This document shows positions 9,152 through 18,689 of a stretch of DNA of 64,000 nt, piece by piece; position 1 is the first letter of the stretch, and every line of letters starts with the position of its first letter. The stretch is from contig NZ_PYWM01000022.1 in assembly GCF_003049665.1 (NCBI RefSeq), forward strand, positions 1-64,000, given 5' to 3'. Below the pieces are notes generated by a model, which was given only the letters and a program-made list of their open reading frames with translations, did no database searches and was not told the origin of the DNA. The position numbers and the translations under genes are program-made. The DNA comes from Lysinibacillus mangiferihumi (GTDB lineage: Bacteria; Bacillota; Bacilli; Bacillales_A; Planococcaceae).

Positions 9152-9360
9152 AAAAATTTGGCATCTACGCATGGAAATTTGAATGTAGTATTCACTCATT
9201 TGTCCGTAGAAATCTGCTAAATGGCGAAATTTCTGTTAAGGGCGTAGCTGTTTTGTGCACAAGCCGATTGTAAATTTTGTTGAATGTTGATTGCCTATCG
9301 CAATGTAAGCTAAAACAAAGTTGCGCAAAAGCCGTAATGAATAGGCAATAGTAAATGATG

Positions 9361-9391
9361 CACTTCTCTCGGACTAGAGGGAAGTGTTTTT
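9361..9391 (+). terminator. Terminator between cvpA and polX
   Basis: CACTTC-CTC...GAG-GAAGTG hairpin followed by TTTTTAC. The rest of the 260-base gap (9152-9360) holds a distant inverted repeat (TTGCCTAT at 9290 and ATAGGCAA at 9338) but no gene. Confidence 0.7.
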
Positions 9392-9410
9392 ACGATAGGG
9401 GGAATTCTAA

Positions 9411-11120
9411 ATGAACAAAAAAACAATTATCCGTACGTTAGAAAAAATTGCATTATATATGGAGTTACAAGGTGAAAATCCGTTTAAAGTATCCGCATTC
9501 CGCAAAGCTGCAGCAGCACTAGAGGGTGACGAGCGCTCGCTTAGTGAGATGGAGGATGTAACAAAGCTCAAGGGAATCGGTAAAGGTACAGCCGCTGTTA
9601 TTGAAGACTTAATCGAGACAGGTGAATCGAGTCTGCTTAAAGAATTACAAGATATTGTACCGAAAGGATTACTGCCATTACTGAAATTACCAGGCTTAGG
9701 CGGCAAAAAGATTGCGAAGCTTCACCAAGAGCTAGGCATAGACTCTGCTGAAAGCTTACAAGCTGCATGTGAAGCTGGTAAAGTGCGCGAGCTCGCAGGC
9801 TTTGCCGCCAAAACAGAAGAAAAGATTTTAAAGGAACTAGCTAATTTTGCCAATCGTTCAGAACGTTTGCCAATTTGGCAGCTTGAGCCTGTCGTTTTAC
9901 AAATTGAAGCACTTCTCGGTAGTATGGAGGAAGTGACGCGTTTTTCCGTAGCAGGCAGTTTCCGTCGTGCATCTGAAACAAGTAAAGATATTGATTTCAT
10001 TGTTGTAACTGAAGCAATAGAGACAGTACGAGAAAAAATATTGAGTGCACTCGCTATTCAAGAGGTAGTGGCAGCAGGAGATACAAAAATTTCGGTTATT
10101 TTAGATTTAGATGATGCTGTAAGTGTTGATTTTCGATTAGTAAAGGATGTTGAGTATGCCACAGCCTTGCACCATTTTACAGGCTCAAAAGAGCATAACG
10201 TTCGCATGCGCCAACTTGCCAAAACACGTGGGGAAAAAATTAGTGAGTATGGTGTAGAGCAAGCAGATGGTTCTGTGCTGACATTTGCAGACGAAGCGGC
10301 ATTTTTTGCCCATTTTGATTTGCCCTTTATCCCCCCTAGCTTACGAACAGGGTCAACAGAGTTTGACCGGCAAAGTGAAGTCAAGGATTTAGTTAAGCTA
10401 GAGGATATTGTCGCTGATTTGCATATGCATACAACATGGTCAGATGGCGCGTACTCTGTGGCTGAAATGGGTGAGGCGCTAATTTCCCGTGGTTATCAAT
10501 ATAGCGTTATTACCGATCACTCACAATATTTAAAAGTGGCGAATGGTTTGACACCTGCACGATTAGTGAAGCAACGAGCTGAAGTTGACGCTTTTAACGA
10601 AGCGCATCCTGACTTTTATTTATATGCAGGCACAGAAATGGATATTTTACCAGATGGTTCGTTAGATTTTGATGATGAAGTACTGCGGAAATTGGATTTC
10701 GTGATTGCCTCCATTCATTCGAGTTTTACACAGTCACAGGATAAAATAATGGCGCGATTACATACCGCGATGCAAAATCCGTATGTACATATGATTGCTC
10801 ATCCGACGGGTCGCATTATTGAAGACCGGGCTGGTTATAATCCAAATATCGCGCAGTTGATTGAATGGGCAAAGGAATATGGTAAAATTTTAGAGTTGAA
10901 CGCCAATCCCTATCGTTTAGATTTATGCGTTGAGCATTTAGAGATGGCTGTTGCGGCAGGTGTACCGGTAGCGATTAATACCGATGCTCATGATATCGCG
11001 CATTTACGTTTTATGGATATTGGTGTGCGCTATGCAAACAGGGCATGGCTAAAAAAAGATATGATTGTCAATACATGGACGCGCGAACAGTTCGAGTCGT
11101 TCATTCGACGAAATAAATAG
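9411..11120 (+). CDS. polX: DNA polymerase X with PHP domain
   Basis: A 569-residue bacterial family X polymerase used in base-excision and gap repair. The N-terminal 8-kDa helix-hairpin-helix region is at about 1-90 (LKGIGKGTAAV, LPGLGGKKI). The palm has the metal-binding pair in SKDIDFIV (about 195) and the third Asp in AVSVDFRLV. A PHP phosphoesterase domain occupies about 340-569, starting DLHMHTTWSDG and including ITDHS, GTEMDI and NTDAHD metal ligands. It carries 3'-5' exonuclease activity in B. subtilis PolX. It lies directly upstream of mutS2 as in B. subtilis. Confidence 0.95.
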   Translation: MNKKTIIRTLEKIALYMELQGENPFKVSAFRKAAAALEGDERSLSEMEDVTKLKGIGKGTAAVIEDLIETGESSLLKELQDIVPKGLLPLLKLPGLGGKKIAKLHQELGIDSAESLQAACEAGKVRELAGFAAKTEEKILKELANFANRSERLPIWQLEPVVLQIEALLGSMEEVTRFSVAGSFRRASETSKDIDFIVVTEAIETVREKILSALAIQEVVAAGDTKISVILDLDDAVSVDFRLVKDVEYATALHHFTGSKEHNVRMRQLAKTRGEKISEYGVEQADGSVLTFADEAAFFAHFDLPFIPPSLRTGSTEFDRQSEVKDLVKLEDIVADLHMHTTWSDGAYSVAEMGEALISRGYQYSVITDHSQYLKVANGLTPARLVKQRAEVDAFNEAHPDFYLYAGTEMDILPDGSLDFDDEVLRKLDFVIASIHSSFTQSQDKIMARLHTAMQNPYVHMIAHPTGRIIEDRAGYNPNIAQLIEWAKEYGKILELNANPYRLDLCVEHLEMAVAAGVPVAINTDAHDIAHLRFMDIGVRYANRAWLKKDMIVNTWTREQFESFIRRNK

Positions 11121-11138
11121 GTTGAGGAGGTGTTCTCA

Positions 11139-13505
11139 GTGATCGCAGACCGCGCATTGAAAACACTAGAATATGATAAGGTACGTCAACAAGTGGCTAC
11201 ATACTGTACTTCTTCAATCGGCAAATCAGCCATTGATGAACTTGTGCCACAAACAGACTTTGAAAAAGTCGTTCAGTTGTTAGAAGAAATGGATGAAGGG
11301 CTATCCATTTTACGTGTAAAAGGCAATGTGCCAATGGGTGGTATTTTCGATGTACGACCAGCAGCAAGACGTGCCCAAATCGGAGGCATGCTTTCAGCGA
11401 TGGAATTAATGGAAGTGTCTAGTACGATTCGAGCTAGCCGTATACTGCGTAATTTCTTAGAAGATTTAGAGTCAGATGAAATCATTGAAATACCTCATTT
11501 TATCGCTAAAAAGGAAATGATGCCTGTATTAACAGGTTTACAGCATGAAATTAATAACTGTATTGATGATAATGGTGCTGTTTTAGATTCTGCAAGTCAA
11601 ACGTTGCGCTCTATTCGCCAGTCTTTACGAGCAGAAGAGGCTAAAGTGCGTTCAAAGCTAGAGAGCTTAACACGAGGAAGTAATGCAGCCAAAATGCTTT
11701 CAGATGCAATTGTAACGATTCGTAACGACCGTTATGTGATTCCAGTTAAACAAGAATATCGCTATCACTATGGCGGCATTGTGCATGACCAATCATCGTC
11801 TGGTCAAACGTTATTTATCGAACCAGATTCAGTTGTACAAGCGAATAATGAAATACATCGTCTCAAAATGAAAGAGCAAGTTGAAATTGAGCGCATTTTG
11901 CTTGCTTTAAGTGCAATGGTTGAAGAAGTGGCACCTGATTTATTTAATTTAGTAAAACTATTAGGCGAGATTGACGTTATTTTGGCAAAGGGTAAATATG
12001 GCCAAGCCAATAAATGTACGATGCCTAAAATGAACAAGGATGGTTATATCCGTCTTGTGCGCGCACGCCATCCGCTATTACCTATCGAAACGGCGGTTGC
12101 CAATGACATCGAATTTGGCAAAGATATTACGGCCATTGTGATTACAGGACCCAACACGGGTGGTAAAACCGTGACGTTAAAAACAGTTGGTCTTTGTACA
12201 TTAATGGCACAAGCAGGCTTACCGGTGCCGGCGTTAGACGGTTCAGAGCTAGCAGTATTTGAGCAACTTTTTGCTGATATTGGCGATGAGCAATCCATTG
12301 AACAATCGCTTTCAACATTTTCATCACATATGGTGAACATTGTCGACATTTTACAGCAATTTGATCACGAATCACTTGTGCTATTCGATGAATTAGGGGC
12401 CGGAACTGATCCACAAGAAGGGGCTGCCTTAGCTATTTCTATTTTAGATGAAGTGCATGGTCGCGGCGCACGTGTCATGGCAACGACGCACTATCCTGAA
12501 TTAAAAGCATACGGCTATAATCGCCCAGGGGTTGCCAATGCAAGTGTGGAATTCGATATTGAAACGTTGAGTCCAACTTATCGCTTACTTATTGGTGTAC
12601 CAGGTCGCTCCAATGCTTTTGAAATTTCTAGTCGTCTCGGTTTGCCAGAGTCCATTATCGATCGTGCCAAAAACTTTACAGGAACGGATCGACATGAGGT
12701 GGAATCCATGATTGCGTCCTTAGAAGCAACTAGACGCCAATCAGAGGACGATGCAGAGCGTTCCCATGATTTACTACTAGAGTCCGAAGCACTACGTAAA
12801 GAGCTTCAGGACAAGCTTCAAGCTTACGAAGAACGCAAAGAAGCCCTTGACAAAAAAGCGAAGGAAAAAGCGCGCAAAATTGTCGAAGAAGCGAAACGAG
12901 AAGCAGAAACGATTATTTCAGAGCTTCGAGAAATGCGTAAAAACGCTGATCAAGTAGTGAAAGAGCATGAGCTGATTGAGGCGCGAAAACGATTGGAAGA
13001 AGCGACACCGCTTGAGCATAACAAAGTATTGAAAAAAGCGGCACAAGTCAAGGCGCGTGCACAAAACTTGGTTGTCGGTGATGAGGTAAAGGTGTTAAGC
13101 TATGGTCAACGAGGTACGTTGCTTGAAAAAGTATCTGATGTTGAATGGGTTGTACAAATGGGCATTTTAAAGATGAAAATTGCCGATACCGATCTTGAAT
13201 ACATTAAACCAGAGAAAGCGCCCATACAACGAGTTGCTGGTGTGAAAAATCGAGATAGCCATGTGAAATTAGAGTTAGATTTACGCGGGGAGCGCTATGA
13301 GGATGCATTAATACGCACTGAAAAATATATAGATGATGCGCTACTTGCAAACTATGGTCGAGTGTCGATTATCCACGGTGTTGGGACCGGAGCATTACGT
13401 CAGGGCATTCAAAGTTACCTGAAAAAACATAAACGGGTGAAATCCTTCCGTTTTGGAGAAGCAGGCGAAGGTGGATTTGGCGTCACTGTTGTGGAATTGA
13501 AATAA
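11139..13505 (+). CDS. mutS2: MutS2 ATPase/endonuclease
   Basis: A 788-residue MutS2 involved in suppressing recombination and rescuing collided ribosomes in Firmicutes. The core clamp region covers about 1-310, the ABC-type ATPase has Walker A GPNTGGKT (about 333) and Walker B LVLFDELGAGTDP (about 410). A long charged coiled coil spans about 515-640, a KOW-like segment follows, and a C-terminal Smr domain holds LDLRG and HGVGTGALR. GAGGAGG at 11124-11130 places the GTG start at 11139; an upstream in-frame GTG overlaps the ribosome site itself and is unlikely. Confidence 0.95.
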   Translation: MIADRALKTLEYDKVRQQVATYCTSSIGKSAIDELVPQTDFEKVVQLLEEMDEGLSILRVKGNVPMGGIFDVRPAARRAQIGGMLSAMELMEVSSTIRASRILRNFLEDLESDEIIEIPHFIAKKEMMPVLTGLQHEINNCIDDNGAVLDSASQTLRSIRQSLRAEEAKVRSKLESLTRGSNAAKMLSDAIVTIRNDRYVIPVKQEYRYHYGGIVHDQSSSGQTLFIEPDSVVQANNEIHRLKMKEQVEIERILLALSAMVEEVAPDLFNLVKLLGEIDVILAKGKYGQANKCTMPKMNKDGYIRLVRARHPLLPIETAVANDIEFGKDITAIVITGPNTGGKTVTLKTVGLCTLMAQAGLPVPALDGSELAVFEQLFADIGDEQSIEQSLSTFSSHMVNIVDILQQFDHESLVLFDELGAGTDPQEGAALAISILDEVHGRGARVMATTHYPELKAYGYNRPGVANASVEFDIETLSPTYRLLIGVPGRSNAFEISSRLGLPESIIDRAKNFTGTDRHEVESMIASLEATRRQSEDDAERSHDLLLESEALRKELQDKLQAYEERKEALDKKAKEKARKIVEEAKREAETIISELREMRKNADQVVKEHELIEARKRLEEATPLEHNKVLKKAAQVKARAQNLVVGDEVKVLSYGQRGTLLEKVSDVEWVVQMGILKMKIADTDLEYIKPEKAPIQRVAGVKNRDSHVKLELDLRGERYEDALIRTEKYIDDALLANYGRVSIIHGVGTGALRQGIQSYLKKHKRVKSFRFGEAGEGGFGVTVVELK

Positions 13506-13526
13506 GCTGTAAAGGGGACGGAGAAA

Positions 13527-13940
13527 ATGCTAAATTCTAGCTTTTGGCGATATCCAATTATCGAAACGGCAGGATATTTTAGTGTTGTTGTGTTATGTTT
13601 AGTCGTCTCGATGGCATTGTTCGAAGTCGTTACGAAATATAAAAACTGGGAAGAAATAAAAAATGGTAATGTAGCTGTGGCGCTTGCAACGGGCGGTAAA
13701 ATATTAGGTATTTGTAATATTTTTCGTTATTCGATTGCTCGCCATAGCACGCTGAGTGAAATGATTGGTTGGGGACTATTTGGCTTCACGTTACTAATTG
13801 TGGCATATTTCTTATTTGAATTTATGACCCCTCGTTTTAATGTAGATCAAGAAATTGCTAACGACAATCGCTCAGTTGGCTTTATTTCCTTTACGATTTC
13901 AGTCGGTTTATCGTTTGTTATTGGGGCAAGTATTGCATAG
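13527..13940 (+). CDS. yshE: DUF350 membrane protein (YshE-like)
   Basis: A 137-residue membrane protein with four hydrophobic segments (about 12-32, 50-75, 80-100 and 115-135) and the DUF350 hallmark of a small-residue-rich central stretch (VALATGGKILGICNIFRYSI). DUF350 proteins are found beside membrane-stress genes, but no reaction is known. It follows mutS2 by 21 bases, matching B. subtilis mutS2-yshE, and ends before a tiny membrane-peptide gene. Confidence 0.8.
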   Translation: MLNSSFWRYPIIETAGYFSVVVLCLVVSMALFEVVTKYKNWEEIKNGNVAVALATGGKILGICNIFRYSIARHSTLSEMIGWGLFGFTLLIVAYFLFEFMTPRFNVDQEIANDNRSVGFISFTISVGLSFVIGASIA

Positions 13941-13952
13941 GAGTGTTATAGG

Positions 13953-14033
13953 ATGGAAAAATTAGCGAAAGTTCTAATCGTAGTCTGTATCGCATTTTTG
14001 GCAGTCGGCGTCTACTATATGTTGACCGTATAA
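13953..14033 (+). CDS. 26-residue single-pass membrane peptide
   Basis: An open frame of 26 residues starting MEKLAKVLIVV and ending YYMLTV. Nearly all of it (residues 5-25) is one hydrophobic helix, with positive charges only at the N-terminus. AGGAG lies 10 bases before the ATG and the stop codon is just ahead of the operon terminator, so it fits as the last gene after the DUF350 gene. I do not recognise the family. Confidence 0.6.
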   Translation: MEKLAKVLIVVCIAFLAVGVYYMLTV

Positions 14034-14050
14034 TGAGACGAGGGATTTAA

Positions 14051-14093
14051 CTGTAGGTAAACTTGAATTTCAAGTTTGTCTACAGTTTTTTTG
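14051..14093 (+). terminator. Terminator after the mutS2-yshE unit
   Basis: CTGTAG-AAACTTGAA pairs with TTCAAGTTT-CTACAG, followed by TTTTTTT. Confidence 0.92.
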
Positions 14094-14110
14094 TTTAGAA
14101 ATTTGTAGGA

Positions 14111-14187
14111 ATCGCCACGAAAAGCAGGTAAAACGCCACGAAAACAGTAGCAATCGCCACGAAAAAGAGGGAATCGCCACAAAACCA
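14111..14187. repeat. Four phased copies of an ATCGCCACGAAAA motif
   Basis: CGCCACGAAAA (last copy CGCCACAAAA) begins at 14113, 14134, 14155 and 14175, so spacing is 21, 21 and 20 bases. It falls in the 14034-14455 gene-free stretch, which otherwise holds the terminator, a FadR operator candidate and the lcfA promoter. Confidence 0.75.
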
Positions 14188-14271
14188 ATTGCACGTTGAT
14201 GGATATTGCTTTTTAAAAATTTTTCTAATATAGAAATATAATGGTTATTAGTTGCATAAAAAACAAAAAAG

Positions 14272-14289
14272 TGAATGAGTATTCATAAT
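14272..14289. promoter_or_regulatory. FadR operator candidate upstream of lcfA
   Basis: TGAATGAGTATTCATAAT matches the B. subtilis FadR (TetR) consensus TGAATGA-M-TA-N-TCATTCA over its first 15 positions. It lies about 100 bases upstream of the visible -35, so a more distal promoter or looping may be involved. Confidence 0.65.
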
Positions 14290-14382
14290 GATATCAACGG
14301 AAAAGACATTAAGGGGTAGTAATATAAATGTTGTTAAATGCATAATAATTAATCGAAAATGCATTTATTTTCTATTTTACGT

Positions 14383-14411
14383 TTGAAAGTACATTCCTTT
14401 TTCATTATAAT
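14383..14411 (+). promoter_or_regulatory. Promoter of lcfA
   Basis: TTGAAA (14383-14388), 17 bases, TATAAT (14406-14411). Confidence 0.7.
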
Positions 14412-14455
14412 TAAAATAAGAATTTACAAAGTTTGGGACAAAGGGGAGAGGACGT

Positions 14456-16147
14456 ATGACAGCAAAACCATGGCTAGCAAATTATCCTGAAGAAGTACCA
14501 CCGTCTTTAACGTTTGAGGAAATTCCTGTGCAAGAGTTTTTAACACGTGCCTATAAAAAGAAGCCATCGAAAGTGGCAATTCATTTCATGGGTAAGGATT
14601 TGACGTACACCGAGTTATATGAATCTGCACTTAAGTTTGCAAACTACTTACAAGCACTTGGCGTGGAAAAAGGAGATCGTGTAGCGATTATGCTACCAAA
14701 CACGCCACAAAGTGTAATCGCTTACTATGGGGCAATGTATGCCGGCGCAGTCGTAGTACAGACAAATCCACTTTACACTGAACGAGAATTGCAGTACCAA
14801 ATGGCGGACTCTGGTGCGAAGGTAATTTTAGTAATGGATATATTGTATCCACGTGTCATGAAAATCATGAAAGAAACAGACCTTGAAAATGTCATTGTAA
14901 CAGCTATTAAAGATTACTTACCATTTCCGAAAAATTTAGTATATCCATTTATTCAAAAAAAGCAGTACGGTTTTAGTGTGAAAGTGGAGCATAGCGGACA
15001 AAATCATTTATTTACAGAAATAATGAAGTCTTCACCTGTAAAAATAATCGATATGCCATTTGATTTCGAAGAAGATTTGGCATTGCTTCAATATACAGGA
15101 GGGACGACAGGGTACCCGAAAGGCGTTATGTTAACGCATAAAAACCTAATTGCCAATACGACAATGTGCGATGCCTGGATGTATAAATGCGTACATGGCG
15201 AGGAAACAATTATGGGTATTCTTCCATTTTTCCACGTCTATGGTATGACAACTGTGATGCTACTATCTGTTTTTACCCAAAATAGAATGGTATTGTTGCC
15301 GAAGTTTGATGCTGAAACAGCTTTAAAAACAATTGATAAGCAAAAGCCAACATTGTTCCCTGGTGCACCGACATTATATATTGGTTTATTAAATCATCCA
15401 GATATTGCGAAGTATGATTTATCGTCTATTAAAGCATGTTTAAGTGGTTCCGCTTCACTGCCTGTAGAAGTACAGGAACAATTTGAGGCCGTAACAGGTG
15501 GGAAGCTTGTGGAAGGTTATGGCTTAACTGAAACCTCTCCCGTAACGCACGCAACACCCATTTGGGGTAACCGAGTTATTGGTTCAGTAGGTTTACCGTG
15601 GCCGAATACCGATGCTGTCATTTTACGTACGGGGGATACAGAACAACTTGCTGTCGGTGAAGTAGGTGAAATTGCTGTCAAAGGTCCACAGGTTATGAAG
15701 GGCTATTGGAATCGTCCAGAAGATACTGCTGCAACCTTTGCAGATGGCTGGTTTTTAACAGGAGACCTTGGCTATATGGATGAGAAAGGTTACTTCTATG
15801 TGGTGGACAGGAAAAAGGATTTAATTATTGCGGGTGGCTTTAATATTTATCCTCGTGAAGTCGAAGAAGTTTTGTATGAACGGGAAGAAATTCAAGAATG
15901 CGTTGTAGCAGGTATTCCTGATCCGTATCGAGGAGAAACAGTAAAAGCATATATTGTATTAAAAGAAGGATATTCGATTACTGAAGACGAATTAAATAAA
16001 TACTGTCGTCAGCACTTGGCTGCTTTTAAAGTGCCACGCATTTATGAATTCCGAGATGAACTACCAAAAACAGCTGTTGGAAAAATTTTGCGTCGTTCCT
16101 TAGTGGATGAAGAAAAAACAAAATTAGCGAATAAAGAAGCAAAATAA
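14456..16147 (+). CDS. lcfA: Long-chain fatty acid-CoA ligase
   Basis: A 563-residue ANL-superfamily enzyme that activates fatty acids to acyl-CoA via an acyl-adenylate. The P-loop-like motif YTGGTTGYPKGVM is near residue 215, the adenylate-binding EGYGLTETSP near 355, the hinge region GDLGYMDEKGYFYVVDRKKD near 440, and the catalytic lysine lies in PKTAVGKILRR near the C-terminus. AAAGGGGAGAGG precedes the ATG. It is the first gene of a beta-oxidation locus ordered exactly as B. subtilis lcfA-fadR-fadB-etfB-etfA. Confidence 0.95.
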   Translation: MTAKPWLANYPEEVPPSLTFEEIPVQEFLTRAYKKKPSKVAIHFMGKDLTYTELYESALKFANYLQALGVEKGDRVAIMLPNTPQSVIAYYGAMYAGAVVVQTNPLYTERELQYQMADSGAKVILVMDILYPRVMKIMKETDLENVIVTAIKDYLPFPKNLVYPFIQKKQYGFSVKVEHSGQNHLFTEIMKSSPVKIIDMPFDFEEDLALLQYTGGTTGYPKGVMLTHKNLIANTTMCDAWMYKCVHGEETIMGILPFFHVYGMTTVMLLSVFTQNRMVLLPKFDAETALKTIDKQKPTLFPGAPTLYIGLLNHPDIAKYDLSSIKACLSGSASLPVEVQEQFEAVTGGKLVEGYGLTETSPVTHATPIWGNRVIGSVGLPWPNTDAVILRTGDTEQLAVGEVGEIAVKGPQVMKGYWNRPEDTAATFADGWFLTGDLGYMDEKGYFYVVDRKKDLIIAGGFNIYPREVEEVLYEREEIQECVVAGIPDPYRGETVKAYIVLKEGYSITEDELNKYCRQHLAAFKVPRIYEFRDELPKTAVGKILRRSLVDEEKTKLANKEAK

Positions 16148-16162
16148 CTACGTGTGAAAGTA

Positions 16163-16217
16163 TTGACAAGTGCGAGTGTAAAATATAATATGAAAATATG
16201 AATGAATAACCATTCAT
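16163..16217 (+). promoter_or_regulatory. fadR promoter with overlapping FadR operator
   Basis: TTGACA (16163-16168), 17 bases and TAATAT (16186-16191) form a promoter. Directly downstream, TGAATGAATAACCATTCAT (16199-16217) is a near-perfect match to the FadR consensus and would cover the transcription start, predicting autorepression of fadR-fadB-etfBA relieved by long-chain acyl-CoA. Confidence 0.8.
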
Positions 16218-16384
16218 ATTTTCATATTTTTTTGTTTCTATTGACCACGCCATATTTAGCTAGGATCACCGCTCAAATTTTTGTATCGGGAACTTCAGCA
16301 TTTATTAGTATACTGATTGGCAAATAAGCAAAGTGCCACAGATGGAAATGGGCGTGCGTATGTTTTTTAGGTGGTGATATAAAG

Positions 16385-16966
16385 ATGAAACGAGATAAGC
16401 CAAAATATAAGCAAATTATTGATGCAGCTGTCTTCGTTATTGCAGAAAATGGGTATCACCAAGCGCAAGTATCGAAGATCGCAAAACAAGCTGGGGTGGC
16501 TGACGGAACGATCTATTTATATTTTAAAAATAAAGAAGATATATTAATTTCTGTCTTTAATGAAAAAATGGCTGTTTTTGTAGAGTCATTACAAGATATA
16601 ATAGAAAATGGAAGCACGTCGAAAGACAAACTTTCACGAATGATTGAAAATCATTTTAATGTTCTAGCTACAGATCGATCACTAGCGACTGTGACTCAAT
16701 TAGAACTTCGTCAATCAAACAAAGATTTACGTCAAAAGATTAATGCAGTATTAAGAGATTACTTGCAATTGCTTGATCAGATTCTAATTGAAGGTATGGT
16801 TTCTGGTGAGTTCAATCAAACGATGGATGTACGTTTGGCACGTCAAATGGTATTTGGCACAATTGACGAAACGATTACTTCATGGGTGATGAATGACTAT
16901 CGATATGATTTGATAGAACAGGTTCCGAAAGTTCAGGCATTAATCCTGAACGGCATTAAAGCTTAA
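16385..16966 (+). CDS. fadR: TetR-family fatty acid regulator FadR
   Basis: A 193-residue TetR regulator. The N-terminal helix-turn-helix is typical ([27 protein letters not shown], residues 25-55). The rest is a helical ligand-binding domain of the FadR C-terminal type. In B. subtilis, FadR (YsiA) represses beta-oxidation genes and is released by long-chain acyl-CoA. Its place between lcfA and fadB and the two operator candidates nearby support the assignment. The ATG follows AGGTGGTG. Confidence 0.9.
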   Translation: MKRDKPKYKQIIDAAVFVIAENGYHQAQVSKIAKQAGVADGTIYLYFKNKEDILISVFNEKMAVFVESLQDIIENGSTSKDKLSRMIENHFNVLATDRSLATVTQLELRQSNKDLRQKINAVLRDYLQLLDQILIEGMVSGEFNQTMDVRLARQMVFGTIDETITSWVMNDYRYDLIEQVPKVQALILNGIKA

Positions 16967-16980
16967 AAGGATGTGGAGAA

Positions 16981-17754
16981 ATGGAATTTCTAAGTTGGAA
17001 AGTAGAAGATGGAGTAGCAATTATTACGATTGCACGTCCTCCAGCAAACGCATTATCTCGTGGAATCATTGCAGAAGTAGATGCTGTGCTAGATGCCGTA
17101 GAAAACGATGACGCTGTACGTGTCCTTGTACTTCATGGTGAAGGCCGTTTCTTCTCAGCGGGTGCAGACATTAAGGAATTTACTGAAGTAGAGTCTGGAG
17201 ATGAATTTACGAAGCTTGCAGGCAATGGGCAACAAGTATTTGAACGTGTTGAAACGTTCTCTAAACCTGTTATTGCAGCAATCCACGGTGCGGCACTTGG
17301 CGGTGGTCTAGAACTAGCAATGAGTTGCCATATGCGCTTTGTAACAGAATCTGCGAAATTAGGGTTGCCTGAATTACAACTAGGTCTTATTCCAGGCTTT
17401 GGTGGCACACAACGTTTACCGCGTTATGTGGGGGTAGCAAAAGCAGCGGAAATGATGTTTACAAGCGAACCTATTTCAGGGGCAGAAGCTGTGCAGTGGG
17501 GCTTAGCGAACCGTGCATTTACCGAGGAATCATTACTTGAGGAAACACTAAAGGTTGCTAAAAAAATTGCTAAAAAGAGCCCAATCGCTTTGAAAGAAGC
17601 AATTCAAGCATTGCAATATGCGAAGCCGGCTTCATTCTATGAAGGTATTGAGGCAGAAGCTAAATCCTTTGGTACGGTTTTTGTATCAGCAGATGCTAAA
17701 GAAGGTATTCAAGCATTTATCGAAAAACGCGAGCCTGTGTTTACTGGCAAATAG
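16981..17754 (+). CDS. fadB: Enoyl-CoA hydratase
   Basis: A 257-residue crotonase-fold enzyme that hydrates trans-2-enoyl-CoA in fatty acid degradation. The oxyanion-hole segments [10 protein letters not shown] (about 58) and [16 protein letters not shown] (about 97-112) are present, and the catalytic glutamates sit in LGGGLELA and [18 protein letters not shown] (about 120-140). GGATGTGGAGAA precedes the ATG. It is 14 bases after fadR and belongs to the same operon. Confidence 0.93.
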   Translation: MEFLSWKVEDGVAIITIARPPANALSRGIIAEVDAVLDAVENDDAVRVLVLHGEGRFFSAGADIKEFTEVESGDEFTKLAGNGQQVFERVETFSKPVIAAIHGAALGGGLELAMSCHMRFVTESAKLGLPELQLGLIPGFGGTQRLPRYVGVAKAAEMMFTSEPISGAEAVQWGLANRAFTEESLLEETLKVAKKIAKKSPIALKEAIQALQYAKPASFYEGIEAEAKSFGTVFVSADAKEGIQAFIEKREPVFTGK

Positions 17755-17864
17755 TTTTCCATCAGTGTAGGTAACGACTGAAAGGGGAGTTTATCTACGT
17801 TGAAAATATATAATATTTACAAGTTTACTTGGAAATCAAAAAACGTTGCAGGGGGTATGAATAT

Positions 17865-18638
17865 ATGAATATTTTTGCATTAATTAAACGTACGTTTGAT
17901 ACAGAAGAAAAAATCGTTGTGTCAGGTGGTAAAATCCAAGAGGATGGCGCTGAATTCATTATTAATCCTTATGATGAATATGCAATTGAGGAAGCAATCC
18001 AAGTTCGTGACGCAGCTGGTGGTAAAGTAACAGTTGTCACAATTGGTGGCGAAGATGCGGAGAAACAATTACGTACAGCGTTAGCAATGGGTGCTGACGA
18101 AGCGGTTCTTATTAATACAGAAGATGATCTAGATGAATTAGATCAAAATGCAGCTGCTTACATTTTAGCTGAGTACTTAAAAGATAAAGAGGCGGACTTA
18201 ATTTTAACAGGCAATGTGGCAATTGACGGCGGTTCTGGTCAAGTAGGTCCACGCGTTGCTGATTTATTAGGCATTAACTATGTAACAACAATTACAAATC
18301 TTGAAATCGATGGCACATCTGCAAAAATCGTGCGCGATATCGAAGGGGATTCAGAAGTAATTGAAACATCTTTACCACTTTTAGTAACTGCTCAACAAGG
18401 TTTAAATGAGCCGCGTTACCCATCATTACCAGGCATCATGAAAGCGAAGAAGAAACCGCTTGCAGAGCTTGAATTAGATGATTTAGATATCGATGAAGAT
18501 GATGTTGAAGTAAAAGTAGAAACGGTGGATATTTACTTGCCAGCTCAAAAAGCAGCAGGTCGTATTTTAGAAGGCGAACTTTCTGCTCAAGCAAAAGAGC
18601 TAGTCAACTTACTTCATTCAGAAGCGAAAGTAGTTTAA
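17865..18638 (+). CDS. etfB: Electron transfer flavoprotein beta subunit
   Basis: A 257-residue ETF beta subunit that binds AMP and, with EtfA, takes electrons from acyl-CoA dehydrogenases. The conserved N-terminus (IFALIKRTFDTEEKI) and the signature near residue 125-150 (GNVAIDGGSGQVGPRVADLL) are clear. The start at 17865 follows GGGGGTATGAATAT; an upstream ATG at 17829 would add residues not seen in the family. A 110-base gap after fadB may carry an extra promoter but I see no convincing one. Confidence 0.94.
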   Translation: MNIFALIKRTFDTEEKIVVSGGKIQEDGAEFIINPYDEYAIEEAIQVRDAAGGKVTVVTIGGEDAEKQLRTALAMGADEAVLINTEDDLDELDQNAAAYILAEYLKDKEADLILTGNVAIDGGSGQVGPRVADLLGINYVTTITNLEIDGTSAKIVRDIEGDSEVIETSLPLLVTAQQGLNEPRYPSLPGIMKAKKKPLAELELDDLDIDEDDVEVKVETVDIYLPAQKAAGRILEGELSAQAKELVNLLHSEAKVV

Positions 18639-18689
18639 GTCATTTGTTAACGCAAATCGAATCTTAAAGGGTAACGGAGGGAATATACT

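Noticed and set aside
14111-14187. CGCCACGAAAA repeats as a CRISPR array
   Set aside because: Units are only ~11 bases with ~10-base spacers and degenerate; no cas genes. No CRISPR array was seen anywhere in the window.
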